NCBI RefSeq assembly: GCF_030687145.1
Contig: NZ_CP117460.1
Coordinates: 5,704,001-5,768,000 of the forward strand
Direction: 5' to 3'
Source of the DNA: Pseudomonas sp. FP1742
GTDB taxonomy: Bacteria; Pseudomonadota; Gammaproteobacteria; Pseudomonadales; Pseudomonadaceae
Length of the DNA stretch: 64,000 nucleotides
Shown piece by piece: positions 10,163-18,564 of the stretch (position 1 is its first letter; each line of letters begins with the position of its first letter). Made by a program: the position numbers and the translations under genes. The notes below the pieces were generated by a model, which saw only the letters and a program-made list of their open reading frames with translations, had not been told where the DNA came from and made no database searches.

Positions 10163-10564
10163 TCAGCGACCCCAGCAATCCTTGGTGGTCAGTCCGGACG
10201 TTGCATTGACCATGCTTCTGACGCCGGTATTGGTGAGGGTGAAATCACCGCACTTGTCGCTCGCCATGGTCGAACCGGCCTTGCGTGTTGCCGTCAGCAG
10301 GAAGGTCTGATCGGTCAGGGTCGGGGTGATGGTGTAGTAATCATTGCCGGCGCTGAGGCCGGTGGCATTGGTGTAGACATTATTCTTCGAATAGAAGCGC
10401 TCGAGGATCTGTGCCTGCTCGGAAAGCAGCCCGGCCACTTCAGTGCGACGCCCTTTTTTTACGTACTCGGTGAGGCTCGGGTAACCAATGGTGATGACGA
10501 TGCCGATGATCGCTATAACGATCATGATTTCAATCAGGGTAAAACCTCGGTTGGATCTGCGCAT
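10163..10564 (-). CDS. pilE: Minor type IV pilin PilE
   Basis: Pilin-like protein of 133 residues with a short basic leader ending in Gly (MRRSNRG) cleaved before Phe by PilD, then FTLIEIMIVIAIIGIVITIGYP with Glu at mature position 5. A C-terminal disulfide is likely between the Cys of DKCGDF and that of KDCWGR. It primes pilus assembly together with the other minor pilins and PilY1. It is the last gene of the operon, starting 15 bases after pilY1. Confidence 0.93.
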   Translation of the reverse strand: MRRSNRGFTLIEIMIVIAIIGIVITIGYPSLTEYVKKGRRTEVAGLLSEQAQILERFYSKNNVYTNATGLSAGNDYYTITPTLTDQTFLLTATRKAGSTMASDKCGDFTLTNTGVRSMVNATSGLTTKDCWGR

Positions 10565-10579
10565 GCCTCACTCTCTCAC

Positions 10580-13500
10580 TTACTGTATTTGTCGCCACAT
10601 GATGCGGCGGCCGCTGCCGCCACCGGATTTTTCCACCAGAGTGGTCACGCCACCACCGGAGTCGTTCACAATCTTGCGGGTTGCGTCGTTGACGATTGCG
10701 TTCAAGGTCGGGATACCACCGGTGAAGATCACCCCGCTGGAAATCGTGTCGTTGCCGTCGACCAAACCGTCGGCATTGGTGTCGAGTACCGCGTAGTTGA
10801 GCATCTTACCGCTGAACGCATCGAGTTCGACCAGTTTGCCGGTACCGAAGCTGGCACAGGGGTCCACGGTATCCACGCTGAGCGTGGTAAAAACAATTCG
10901 CCCCGATACCAGACTGGCCTGATAGATCACCCGCTCCCCCGTCAGCACGTTGTTGTATACCAGGGGCAAGTACCAGCCTTTCTTGGCCGGGTAGGTCACC
11001 TCGTTCTGGCTGGTGGTGATGAATTGCCCGGTACTGCCCGAAAACACGCCGGTCACCGTCTGCGCCTGCAAACTGGAAACGGTGATTTGTCCTGCGCCCC
11101 CCTCGGCATCCCATACCGCGTAGAACGCCTGCAGATCCTTGTTGGTCTTGTCGGCAACCTCATTGAATTTGCCGGTGCCGAAAAACACCTCCTTGCCGCC
11201 CAACACGTGATCCGCCAGCAACGGTTGCGCGGTAATCGGCTGGGTCGCGCCACCTGCAGTGGTGAACAACGGCTTGCCAGAAAACGCCACGCCCCAGGTG
11301 TCGGCGGTAGTGCCACTCAAATCGAACTTCCACAACCGCCCTTTCAGATCGCCACCATAGGCGGCCTGTACCACATTCTGCGAGTTGACCCTGAGCTTCA
11401 CCGACGACAGGCCGTTGGTGGTTTCGGTACTGTCGACCACGATTTTCTTGATCAGCGAGCCGTCGCGGATATCCACCACATACAGCGCCGCCACCCCGGA
11501 GTTGCTGCCATAGCCGTTAGAGATAAACGCGGCCCAGCGACCATCGGCCAAGCGTGCCACTTCGGGGCGCGCATAGGCATAACCCAGATCATTGAAAACG
11601 TTCGCTGTGCTGGCCGTGGCCGGTGCACTGATTTCCCACAGCGCTTTAGTTTCGTTACCGGCCGATGCATCGAACAATTGCAGCGCATAGAAGGTTTTGC
11701 CGCCCGCCCCCGTTCCGCCAATCGCCAGGGTTTTCCAGGCGCTGTTGAGCTGGGCATCGAACACGCCGACCTGACCATCGACCAGAAACTTGTGGCTCAC
11801 ACCGTTGATGTAAGTGGGATCGGCGATGTCGTTCAACGATGGCAGCACGCTGGAGGGCATGTAGGCATAACGCCTGACACCGTTGGCCGAGTTGATGATG
11901 TTTACAAAACCGTCGTTGGCATTCACCACCAGGCTGGCATTCATGTTGGCGGCTTTGGTGGTCAGGTAAGTGCTGTAGCTGGTGTCTGCCACCAGATCGG
12001 ACGCGGTTTTGTCCATGGGTGAGGCCAGCACGAGTGGCGAATTGATGATATCGCCGAGCAATACACTGCGAACTTTCAGCCCGGTTTTGTTGATGCCCTT
12101 GCTCCACTCCACCAGATCGTTGCCGTTGATGCCAGTGGGCAGCCCCTGGTTGAGGGCTGTCTGCTGCGCCGCGGAGAAATTGCTGTAAGCCAGGGTGACC
12201 GCGGCGTTGGTTTGCGTGTTCCAGGACTGGTAGGTCGGCGCAGTGGCGGCGGGCACGATCGTGGTGTCGGTCGTCCACAGTACAGCGGCGGTGTTAACCG
12301 CGCCCGCCGACGTGAAGCCAAAGGACTTGATCGTACCCCGCCAGTCCTTGGGATCGTAGCTGGTCTGGAAATAGCTCGAGTCGCTGGTCAGGGTCGTGCC
12401 GCTGGCCACGCCACTGCCACCTGAGCCGGCCTTGGAAGTGATGTCGCTCAGGGCTGCAGACAATGCATTGTTAAGTCCCGCACTGTCGCTCGCCTGGTAA
12501 TACTTGCCCTGCCCATAGGTCGCGGCATCCACCAACATCTGGTTTGCAGCGGTGAAACCCACGGTATAGGTGTTCATGTTCTGCCTGGGAAAATCCACCG
12601 CGTCCCAGCTTTTGCCCGTGGCATCGGTTCCCGTGGAGCGCATGTCGATATCGAAGGCGAACTTGGCAATGTCATCCAGGTACAGGGTGTCGCCCTCATC
12701 GTCGCCTGAAGGGTCGGCACCATCGTTACTGCTGATCCCGTCCCAGTTCGGTAACCGGCTGCCACCCAGCGGATCGTCGGTCGGAAAGGTTCGGTCGTAG
12801 GTCGGCAGGCCATCGGTGATCACCACCCCGTAGTTTTTCTGGCAACGGTACTGAATCGGACTGGTATAGGTGTCGGGCGTCGAGTTGTTGTACGGCGCCA
12901 TGCCACGGAAATAACGAGTGATCTCGTAATAGGCTTCCGCCAGCGGCGTATTGGCTTGCGCGCTCAACTCGTCGATCCCGGCGATCAGTGCGTTGTAATT
13001 GGTATCGGCCTGAGCCTGGGTCACAGTGCCGCTGACCGCCGATAAATCGCTGATCGAGCGGGCGATGTAACCGCCGTCATCCTTATGGTTGCCGACCGCC
13101 AGGTTGAACGTCGACAGGCCGATGCGCAGCGAACGATTACTGGCCACCAACGTCTTGGAAACGTTGCGCGCCACGTTCATCCGGTAATCGTTGGGGATCG
13201 AGCCGTCGGTGAAGTCCCGGTCAGTGTTGTTGGCCAGGCTGATCAGGTATGACAAATAATTCGCCGTATAGCGCGTGTCCTCGTTTCCCACCGGATCGGG
13301 AAGCTTCAGGCAAAGCGAATCCAGACCGAGAAGGCTGTTTTTATAAAAACCGTACCATCCGGCCTTCGAGCATGTTCCATGATTCAAACTCGACAAGGCG
13401 ATATTGTTATCGGTCATGTCCAGGTCGCGGCCTTTGTTGCACGAACCATTGGAGAGGCAAATCGTCACCGGGGTGCGTGCGACCGTCGGGTCGAAACCGG

Positions 13501-13702
13501 CTGCCCAGATAATGTTGTTCATACTCCCCGAGTCATCGAGCAGCAGCATCACATTGGGAGGCACGGCGGCGGCGCTCAACAGCGGAGAATCCGAGGGCGT
13601 GAAGGCGTAGGTCGGCGCGGCCAGGTAAAGGCTCAAGGCCGCTCCACAGAACAGCTGTAATAACCAACGGCGCCAGCCTGCGTAGGCCTCAGTACTTCGC
13701 AT
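10580..13702 (-). CDS. pilY1: Type IV pilus tip adhesin/assembly protein PilY1
   Basis: Large secreted pilus-associated protein that helps pilus extension, surface sensing and adhesion. The 1040-residue product has a signal peptide (about 1-33, ending PTYA), a von Willebrand A-like domain with the metal-site motif LLLDDSGSMN near residue 55, and a C-terminal beta-propeller. A calcium-binding loop DTNADGLVD begins at residue 974, near the end, as in P. aeruginosa PilY1. It overlaps pilX by 14 bases and is followed by pilE. No pilY2 gene lies between pilY1 and pilE. Confidence 0.95.
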   Translation of the reverse strand: MRSTEAYAGWRRWLLQLFCGAALSLYLAAPTYAFTPSDSPLLSAAAVPPNVMLLLDDSGSMNNIIWAAGFDPTVARTPVTICLSNGSCNKGRDLDMTDNNIALSSLNHGTCSKAGWYGFYKNSLLGLDSLCLKLPDPVGNEDTRYTANYLSYLISLANNTDRDFTDGSIPNDYRMNVARNVSKTLVASNRSLRIGLSTFNLAVGNHKDDGGYIARSISDLSAVSGTVTQAQADTNYNALIAGIDELSAQANTPLAEAYYEITRYFRGMAPYNNSTPDTYTSPIQYRCQKNYGVVITDGLPTYDRTFPTDDPLGGSRLPNWDGISSNDGADPSGDDEGDTLYLDDIAKFAFDIDMRSTGTDATGKSWDAVDFPRQNMNTYTVGFTAANQMLVDAATYGQGKYYQASDSAGLNNALSAALSDITSKAGSGGSGVASGTTLTSDSSYFQTSYDPKDWRGTIKSFGFTSAGAVNTAAVLWTTDTTIVPAATAPTYQSWNTQTNAAVTLAYSNFSAAQQTALNQGLPTGINGNDLVEWSKGINKTGLKVRSVLLGDIINSPLVLASPMDKTASDLVADTSYSTYLTTKAANMNASLVVNANDGFVNIINSANGVRRYAYMPSSVLPSLNDIADPTYINGVSHKFLVDGQVGVFDAQLNSAWKTLAIGGTGAGGKTFYALQLFDASAGNETKALWEISAPATASTANVFNDLGYAYARPEVARLADGRWAAFISNGYGSNSGVAALYVVDIRDGSLIKKIVVDSTETTNGLSSVKLRVNSQNVVQAAYGGDLKGRLWKFDLSGTTADTWGVAFSGKPLFTTAGGATQPITAQPLLADHVLGGKEVFFGTGKFNEVADKTNKDLQAFYAVWDAEGGAGQITVSSLQAQTVTGVFSGSTGQFITTSQNEVTYPAKKGWYLPLVYNNVLTGERVIYQASLVSGRIVFTTLSVDTVDPCASFGTGKLVELDAFSGKMLNYAVLDTNADGLVDGNDTISSGVIFTGGIPTLNAIVNDATRKIVNDSGGGVTTLVEKSGGGSGRRIMWRQIQ

Positions 13703-14168
13703 AAATACTCTCCACGACGCTGCGCGAGTTGCCCGCGATGCCCACGGCGGTCACCCGGTATAGCGTTGCCGACGTATTACTCGGCACGTTCACGGCAGTC
13801 AGGGTGGTGCCGATGTTCTGCACCCCGTAAAAACCATTGCCGGAGGCAATCCAGGTCACCCCCGAGGTGGAGTTGAATCCGGCGGCGGTGATGACCGACG
13901 CCTCGGCCGGCGGCGCGCATTGGCTGGTGCCACTGCAGACCGGCAATGAGTAGGAGTTCAGTTGCACCGCGCTTTCGCCGACGCGCAACGCCGCTTCCGC
14001 CCCCTGGAACGATTGGTTGCGCAGGATCACGCTGCTGGTCATTTTCTCCTGCAACGTGGCGCTCTGCATCGACGAGAGACCGATCAATGTCAGCACCAGG
14101 AGAAACACCAGGCTGACCAGCAGCGCCATGCCGCGCTGGGCGTGAAAGGTCATGGGCACACGATTCAT
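13689..14168 (-). CDS. pilX: Minor pilin PilX
   Basis: Minor pilin with leader ending HAQRG, then MALLVSLVFLLVLTLIGLSS. The hydrophobic helix has Val where the conserved Glu5 of other pilins sits. About 159 residues. I chose the ATG at 14168 because GGGAAGGG lies just upstream of it; the ATG at 14183, which overlaps the pilW stop as ATGA, is the alternative and would add five residues. It overlaps pilY1 downstream. Role: part of the pilus-tip complex with FimU, PilV, PilW and PilE. Confidence 0.9.
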   Translation of the reverse strand: MNRVPMTFHAQRGMALLVSLVFLLVLTLIGLSSMQSATLQEKMTSSVILRNQSFQGAEAALRVGESAVQLNSYSLPVCSGTSQCAPPAEASVITAAGFNSTSGVTWIASGNGFYGVQNIGTTLTAVNVPSNTSATLYRVTAVGIAGNSRSVVESIYAKY

Positions 14169-14179
14169 CGGCCCTTCCC

Positions 14180-14893
14180 TCATGGCAACCGGTTGCGCAA
14201 GGCGGCAACCACGTTGAAGGTTTGATTGCGTACCCGATTGTTCGGGTCGGTGAGGGTCAGCGTCAGCCGTACACTGCGGATTCGCGCCGGATCGGACGGA
14301 TTGCTGCTGTAGGTGGAGGCGGACGTATCCGTGGCCGAACTGGCGAGGCCGAAGCTCACGCCGAAGGCACTGACGTTATTGATAAGCACCGCCTGAGCCG
14401 GTGTGCCGCTGCCAGTGCCCATCAGCAGTTGATTGTTGCTGAAGCTGTAGATCAGCCGTCGGACCGGAAACGCCAACTGCCCCGTCGTCGGCGTGCGTGC
14501 ACCGGAGTAGGCCGTCGCCGCGTTGCGGCAATCGGAAAGGACGGTCCAGGTCGGCACCCCGCCACTGCCGCCGACATCTGCAGTGACCAGGGTCAACTTG
14601 AGGTTGGCATTGTCCCAACTGATCGGTGTGAGCCGGCTGGCATTGAAATCCCCAGCCGAGCTGGCATCGGTAATCGTACCCAGGCAACCGAACATGCCGA
14701 CCATGCGGATTTCCTGAATCATCTTGCTCAGGACGAACCGTGCATCTTCCTGCATGCCGGCGGCAGTGCTCTGACTGACATAGGTGTTCTTGGCCGCGAT
14801 GAAAATCTGCGCCACGCCCAGAACCACGATCAGGCTCAAGGCCAGGGCGATCAGCAATTCGATCAGGCCAAAACCTTTGCTGGCTCTGGTCAT
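14180..14893 (-). CDS. pilW: Minor pilin PilW
   Basis: A 237-residue minor pilin. Short leader MTRASKG, cleavage before Phe, and helix FGLIELLIALALSLIVVLGVAQIF with Glu at mature position 5. The soluble part contains paired cysteines (GMFGCLG and LSDCRNA). Start and stop overlap pilV and pilX as ATGA. In P. aeruginosa PilW bridges the core minor pilins to PilY1. The name rests on position, length and the PilW-type N-terminus. Confidence 0.92.
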   Translation of the reverse strand: MTRASKGFGLIELLIALALSLIVVLGVAQIFIAAKNTYVSQSTAAGMQEDARFVLSKMIQEIRMVGMFGCLGTITDASSAGDFNASRLTPISWDNANLKLTLVTADVGGSGGVPTWTVLSDCRNAATAYSGARTPTTGQLAFPVRRLIYSFSNNQLLMGTGSGTPAQAVLINNVSAFGVSFGLASSATDTSASTYSSNPSDPARIRSVRLTLTLTDPNNRVRNQTFNVVAALRNRLP

Positions 14894-15339
14894 GGCGTCG
14901 TCACCGGATCAACGGTGGCCCGGCTGGTGAGGACGAAGCTACGGCGCGAATCGGCGGTGTTGGCGGCCCGGGAGTCGTCCCAGGTAATGGTGATGGTGTA
15001 TACCCGTTGGTTGCGAGCGATGCTGCCGGTTGCCGTGGCGCCGCCGAAATTGACGATATTGGTGGTGAAATCGTAGAGGTCCTGATCCCGGGCCACGCCC
15101 AGGTTGCCCGAGGTCGGTGGCGTGACAGTGTAATCGGCGCCGGAGTTGGCGCGGATGCGGTCCATCATGTCGTAGGCGATAAAACTTGCCTGGCTGGTCA
15201 TCCGCGAGCTGTCGGTGTATTTCAGCGCATTGAGCTGAATCGCCGCCGCGCCCAGCAGCCCCACAGCCAGCACCAATAACGCGACCAATACCTCGATCAG
15301 CGTCATGCCCTCCTGTGCACGCTTGCTCCATCCCCTCAT
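14890..15339 (-). CDS. pilV: Minor pilin PilV
   Basis: A 149-residue minor pilin with leader MRGWSKRAQEG, then MTLIEVLVALLVLAVGLLGAAAIQL with Glu5 present. The ATG at 15339 overlaps the stop of the upstream fimU-like gene as ATGA, which settles the start; the reading frame stays open to 15378. It is followed by pilW, again with a 4-base overlap. Member of the tip priming complex. Confidence 0.92.
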   Translation of the reverse strand: MRGWSKRAQEGMTLIEVLVALLVLAVGLLGAAAIQLNALKYTDSSRMTSQASFIAYDMMDRIRANSGADYTVTPPTSGNLGVARDQDLYDFTTNIVNFGGATATGSIARNQRVYTITITWDDSRAANTADSRRSFVLTSRATVDPVTTP

Positions 15340-15809
15340 CCGCAACTTCCACCCAATAGAATTCGTCCGTTCAAGCACACGTTCAGCGTCCTGTTTTGCG
15401 CCCCCAGTACATAACTGATCACCACCGCCGTGGACGGCGCCGCCAAACCGCCCAGGTTGTTGAAATCAATGGCGGTCACTCCTGAGGTTAGCGTCAGAGT
15501 TGCCCCACTGCTCATCGCCGGAACAACCCGCAATACATTGGCCGGATTACCAGTGCCGTCATAAACGCTCAGCTCGCCGGTCCAGACACTGCCGCCGGCC
15601 GTCGGGCGAACCCGGGTAGTGATGCCTCGGTCGATCGCCTCTAGCCGTGCGTAATTGAGCGCGTGCTGCAGGTCGCCGAGCTCGGTGTCAGCCTTGGCGC
15701 TTTGCACCGAACGGGTAAACGCCGGCACGGCCAGGGTGATCAGAATCAAAAAGACCGCAAGCGTGACCAGCAGCTCGATCAGCGTGAAACCTTTTGTACG
15801 ATGATCCAT
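15336..15809 (-). CDS. fimU: Minor pilin FimU (GspH/FimT family)
   Basis: First gene of the minor-pilin operon. The ATG at 15809 is preceded by GGAGGG and gives 157 residues with leader MDHRTKG and helix FTLIELLVTLAVFLILITLAVP (Glu5 present). The C-terminal part (NVCLNGRILLGGSC) has the two cysteines typical of GspH/FimT-type pilins. Position in front of pilV-pilW-pilX-pilY1-pilE corresponds to fimU in P. aeruginosa; FimT is the alternative name. The operon start faces the divergent pseudopilin gene at 15941. Confidence 0.87.
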   Translation of the reverse strand: MDHRTKGFTLIELLVTLAVFLILITLAVPAFTRSVQSAKADTELGDLQHALNYARLEAIDRGITTRVRPTAGGSVWTGELSVYDGTGNPANVLRVVPAMSSGATLTLTSGVTAIDFNNLGGLAAPSTAVVISYVLGAQNRTLNVCLNGRILLGGSCG

Positions 15810-15855
15810 CGGTGCCCTCCGTTGCCGTCGGCTATACCTGCTTCTACACGCTAGA

Positions 15856-15874
15856 ACATTCGACCGGCGAATGT
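15856..15874. promoter_or_regulatory. Inverted repeat in the fimU/pseudopilin divergent promoter region
   Basis: ACATTCG and CGAATGT form a perfect 7-base inverted repeat around a 5-base spacer (accgg) between the two divergent genes. It has the size of a dimeric regulator site. It does not match the AlgR consensus known to act on the P. aeruginosa fimU promoter, so the binding protein is unknown. Confidence 0.4.
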
Positions 15875-15940
15875 ACGGTTGTTTTGCCATTACTCGCGCA
15901 AGGATCGCGCGGGCCGCAGTACTCCATGGAGGGAGATGAT

Positions 15941-16498
15941 ATGCGTCAGCAAGGTTTCAGCCTGATCGGACTGCTCATGGGACTGACAATTGTCGGGATT
16001 GTTCTGCACTTGGTCAGTCCGGCGTTCGCTGCACTGACGGAATCGAATCATCGGGAGCAGGCGGCCGAGTCGCTGATCAGCGGGATCCGGCAGGCCAGAA
16101 CCCTGGCCATAACCCGCAACCAGAGCGTGGTCATTCATGGCATCAACGGCGATTGGAGCCAGGGCTGGCGGATCATTCTGGACATCAGCGGCAAAGGGCC
16201 AGAGGACAGCAGCAATCCGCTACTGGTCGAGCGCGCAAGTGATGCACGGACGCCGATTGTCGGCAATTGGTGGGTCAGGCGTTTCGTGCGGTTCAGCAGT
16301 CTGGGCCAACCGCTGATGCCCGGGCGGGCATTTCAGGCAGGGACGCTACATATTTGCTCGGCTCGCGAGCCGGTCAGCCAGTTCCAGGTGGTGCTGGCGG
16401 CGAGCGGTCGAGTGCGCCTGGCCAACCGTAAGGCTGAGCAGGCGCTGTGTCGCAAGGCGAAAAGTATTACAGCAACGAACGCACGCGCAGCTCTTTAG
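15941..16498 (+). CDS. Divergent GspH/FimT-type pseudopilin lacking Glu5
   Basis: A 185-residue prepilin-like protein. The ATG at 15941 follows GGGAGATGAT and gives the leader MRQQG, cleavage before Phe, and helix [20 protein letters not shown]. Mature position 5 is Gly instead of the near-invariant Glu. The body resembles GspH/FimT domains ([34 protein letters not shown]...LC cysteines). It is transcribed away from the minor-pilin operon and its 3' end overlaps the convergent ispH gene by 32 bases. It may be the fimT equivalent of this locus. Function is inferred only from family. Confidence 0.82.
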   Translation: MRQQGFSLIGLLMGLTIVGIVLHLVSPAFAALTESNHREQAAESLISGIRQARTLAITRNQSVVIHGINGDWSQGWRIILDISGKGPEDSSNPLLVERASDARTPIVGNWWVRRFVRFSSLGQPLMPGRAFQAGTLHICSAREPVSQFQVVLAASGRVRLANRKAEQALCRKAKSITATNARAAL

Positions 16499-17414
16499 GC
16501 ATGGAGAAGGTGATGTTCTCCTCGCGACCGGCCAGTTCATCGGCACCGGTGGCACCCCAGGCCTGCAGTTGCTGGATCACGCCACGCACCAGCACTTCCG
16601 GAGCGGAGGCACCGGCCGTGATGCCAATACGCTCGACACCGTCGAACCAGCTCTTTTGCAAGTCTTCGGCACCGTCGATCAGATAGGCCGGGGTGGCCAT
16701 GCGTTCGGCCAGTTCACGCAGACGATTGGAGTTGGAGCTGTTCGGGCTGCCAACCACCAGTACCACGTCGCACTCGTCCGCCAGTTGCTTGACAGCGTCC
16801 TGACGGTTTTGCGTGGCGTAACAGATATCGTCCTTGCGCGGACCGCCAATCGCCGGGAAGCGGGTACGCAGGGCGTCGATCACGCGACTGGTATCGTCCA
16901 TGGACAGGGTGGTCTGGGTAACGAAGGCCAGCCTCTCAGGGTTGTTCACCTGCAACGCGGCGACATCTTTTTCGTCTTCGACCAGATAGATCGCGCCACC
17001 ATTGCTGCCATCGTACTGGCCCATGGTGCCTTCGACTTCCGGGTGGCCGGCATGACCTATGAGGATGCATTCACGGCCGTCACGGCTGTAACGCGCGACT
17101 TCGATATGCACCTTGGTCACCAGCGGGCAGGTAGCGTCGAACACCTTCAGGCCACGACCTGTGGCTTCTGTACGCACGGCCTGGGAAACGCCGTGGGCGC
17201 TGAAGATCACGATCACGTCATCCGGCACCTGATCCAGTTCCTCGACGAAGATCGCCCCGCGGGCACGCAGGTCTTCGACGACGAATTTATTGTGGACCAC
17301 TTCGTGACGCACGTAGATCGGCGGCCCGAAGACTTCCAGGGCGCGGTTGACGATTTCGATTGCCCGGTCCACACCGGCGCAGAAGCCACGGGGGTTGGCG
17401 AGTTTGATTTGCAT
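16467..17414 (-). CDS. ispH: 4-hydroxy-3-methylbut-2-enyl diphosphate reductase IspH (LytB)
   Basis: Last enzyme of the MEP isoprenoid pathway: an iron-sulfur reductase that makes IPP and DMAPP. The ATG at 17414 gives 315 residues starting [12 protein letters not shown]. The three cluster ligands are Cys12, Cys96 (ATCPLVTK) and Cys198 ([11 protein letters not shown]), and the catalytic Glu126 lies in HPEVEGT. It is last in the minus-strand series ribF-ileS-lspA-fkpB-ispH but is separated from fkpB by a REPIN of about 90 bases. Its 3' end overlaps the convergent pseudopilin gene. Confidence 0.97.
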   Translation of the reverse strand: MQIKLANPRGFCAGVDRAIEIVNRALEVFGPPIYVRHEVVHNKFVVEDLRARGAIFVEELDQVPDDVIVIFSAHGVSQAVRTEATGRGLKVFDATCPLVTKVHIEVARYSRDGRECILIGHAGHPEVEGTMGQYDGSNGGAIYLVEDEKDVAALQVNNPERLAFVTQTTLSMDDTSRVIDALRTRFPAIGGPRKDDICYATQNRQDAVKQLADECDVVLVVGSPNSSNSNRLRELAERMATPAYLIDGAEDLQKSWFDGVERIGITAGASAPEVLVRGVIQQLQAWGATGADELAGREENITFSMPKELRVRSLL

Positions 17415-17498
17415 GCTGTGCCTCGTGTCTTGCGCGCAAGAAATAGTAATACCTGCCTGCCATTCGAACACCGGGCTCGAAAACAGTGAAAACTTACT

Positions 17499-17587
17499 GT
17501 GGGAGCGGGCTTGCTCGCGAAGAGGGCCTGACAGTCAACATTGATGCTGACTGACACTACGCATTCGCGAGCAAGCCCGCTCCCACA
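17499..17587. repeat. REPIN (paired REP palindromes) between fkpB and ispH
   Basis: A REP unit tgtgggagcgggcttgctcg... is followed after about 40 bases by its reverse complement ...cgagcaagcccgctcccaca, the classic head-to-head doublet of fluorescent pseudomonads. It lies inside what otherwise looks like one operon, so its long hairpin would be in the fkpB-ispH message. Confidence 0.85.
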
Positions 17588-17606
17588 TTTGACCGTATTC
17601 GGTCAG

Positions 17607-18059
17607 TTACAACGCTTTGACGTTGATGATCTCGACGTCAAAGGTCAAGGTCTTACCGGCGAGCGGGTGGTTGAAGTCGATGGTCACTTGCGCGTCATCG
17701 AATTCCTTCACCACACCTGGCAGCTCGGTATTGGCCGCATCATTGAAGATCACCAGCAATCCTGGCGACAGTTCCATGTCCTGGAACTGTGAGCGCGGGA
17801 TGATCTGCACGTTTTGCGGGTTAGGCTGGCCAAAGGCGTTTTCCGGCTCGATGGACAGGCTGCGCTTGTCGCCGGCCTTGAAGCCGAACAGCGCGGCCTC
17901 GAAGCCTGGCAACAGGTTGCCGTCACCGACCTTGAAGGTCGCCGGGGCTTTGTCGAAAGTGCTGTCGACGGTGTCGCCGTTCTCCAGGCGCAATGCAAAG
18001 TGCAAGGTGACTTCCGTGTTCTGGCCGATACGTTGTTCAGCCAATACCTGTTCAGTCAT
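17607..18059 (-). CDS. fkpB: FKBP-type peptidyl-prolyl isomerase FkpB (SlpA)
   Basis: SlyD/SlpA-like cytoplasmic prolyl isomerase and chaperone of 150 residues. FKBP domain ends are visible (VTLHFALRLENGDTVDSTF; TFKVGDGNLLPGFEAALFG) with an insert-in-flap chaperone segment (about 75-130) and a C-terminal NHPLAGKTLTFDVEI. It overlaps the 3' end of lspA by 8 bases, so it is translationally coupled, and the lspA-fkpB-ispH order is conserved in proteobacteria. Confidence 0.95.
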   Translation of the reverse strand: MTEQVLAEQRIGQNTEVTLHFALRLENGDTVDSTFDKAPATFKVGDGNLLPGFEAALFGFKAGDKRSLSIEPENAFGQPNPQNVQIIPRSQFQDMELSPGLLVIFNDAANTELPGVVKEFDDAQVTIDFNHPLAGKTLTFDVEIINVKAL

Positions 18060-18564
18060 GAACGGTTTCTCCGGTCTTCTTACTTTTGAACATATCCAGC
18101 GCAAGCATCACGGCACCGACAGAAATAGCACTGTCAGCAAAGTTGAACGCCGGGAAATACCAGCGGTTCTGCCAATGCACCAGAATGAAGTCGATCACAT
18201 GCCCCAGGGCAATGCGGTCGTACAGATTACCCAGCGCGCCACCCAGCACCAGGGCCAGCGCAATCGCCAGCCAGGTTTCGTTACGCCCCAGGCGCTTGAG
18301 CCAGATCACCAGCACCGCGCTGACCACCACCGCGATCAAGGCGAACAGCCAACGCTGCCAGCCCGAGCTATCGGCCAGGAAGCTGAACGCCGCGCCGGTG
18401 TTGTAGGCCAGGGTCCAGCTGAACAGATCGGGGATCACCACGATTTGCTGGAACATCTCGAGCTTGCCTTCGAAGTAGAACTTGCTGGCCTGGTCGATGA
18501 CCAGGACCAACACGCTCAACCAGAGCCAGCTCAGCCGTCCGAAACGGCCAGCAGCATTAGGCAT
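18052..18564 (-). CDS. lspA: Lipoprotein signal peptidase LspA
   Basis: Inner-membrane aspartyl protease that removes signal peptides from diacylated prolipoproteins such as BamD. 170 residues with four transmembrane segments. The two catalytic Asp motifs are [15 protein letters not shown] and [11 protein letters not shown]. The ATG at 18564 overlaps the end of ileS by 8 bases, and its own end overlaps fkpB by 8 bases, giving a chain of coupled genes. Confidence 0.97.
   Translation of the reverse strand: MPNAAGRFGRLSWLWLSVLVLVIDQASKFYFEGKLEMFQQIVVIPDLFSWTLAYNTGAAFSFLADSSGWQRWLFALIAVVVSAVLVIWLKRLGRNETWLAIALALVLGGALGNLYDRIALGHVIDFILVHWQNRWYFPAFNFADSAISVGAVMLALDMFKSKKTGETVHD

Noticed and set aside
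9119..12022. 967-codon open frame on the plus strand antisense to thiO, pilE and pilY1
   Set aside because: It is opposite genes with clear family signatures, its product has no recognisable domain, and such long antisense frames arise from GC-rich codon use.
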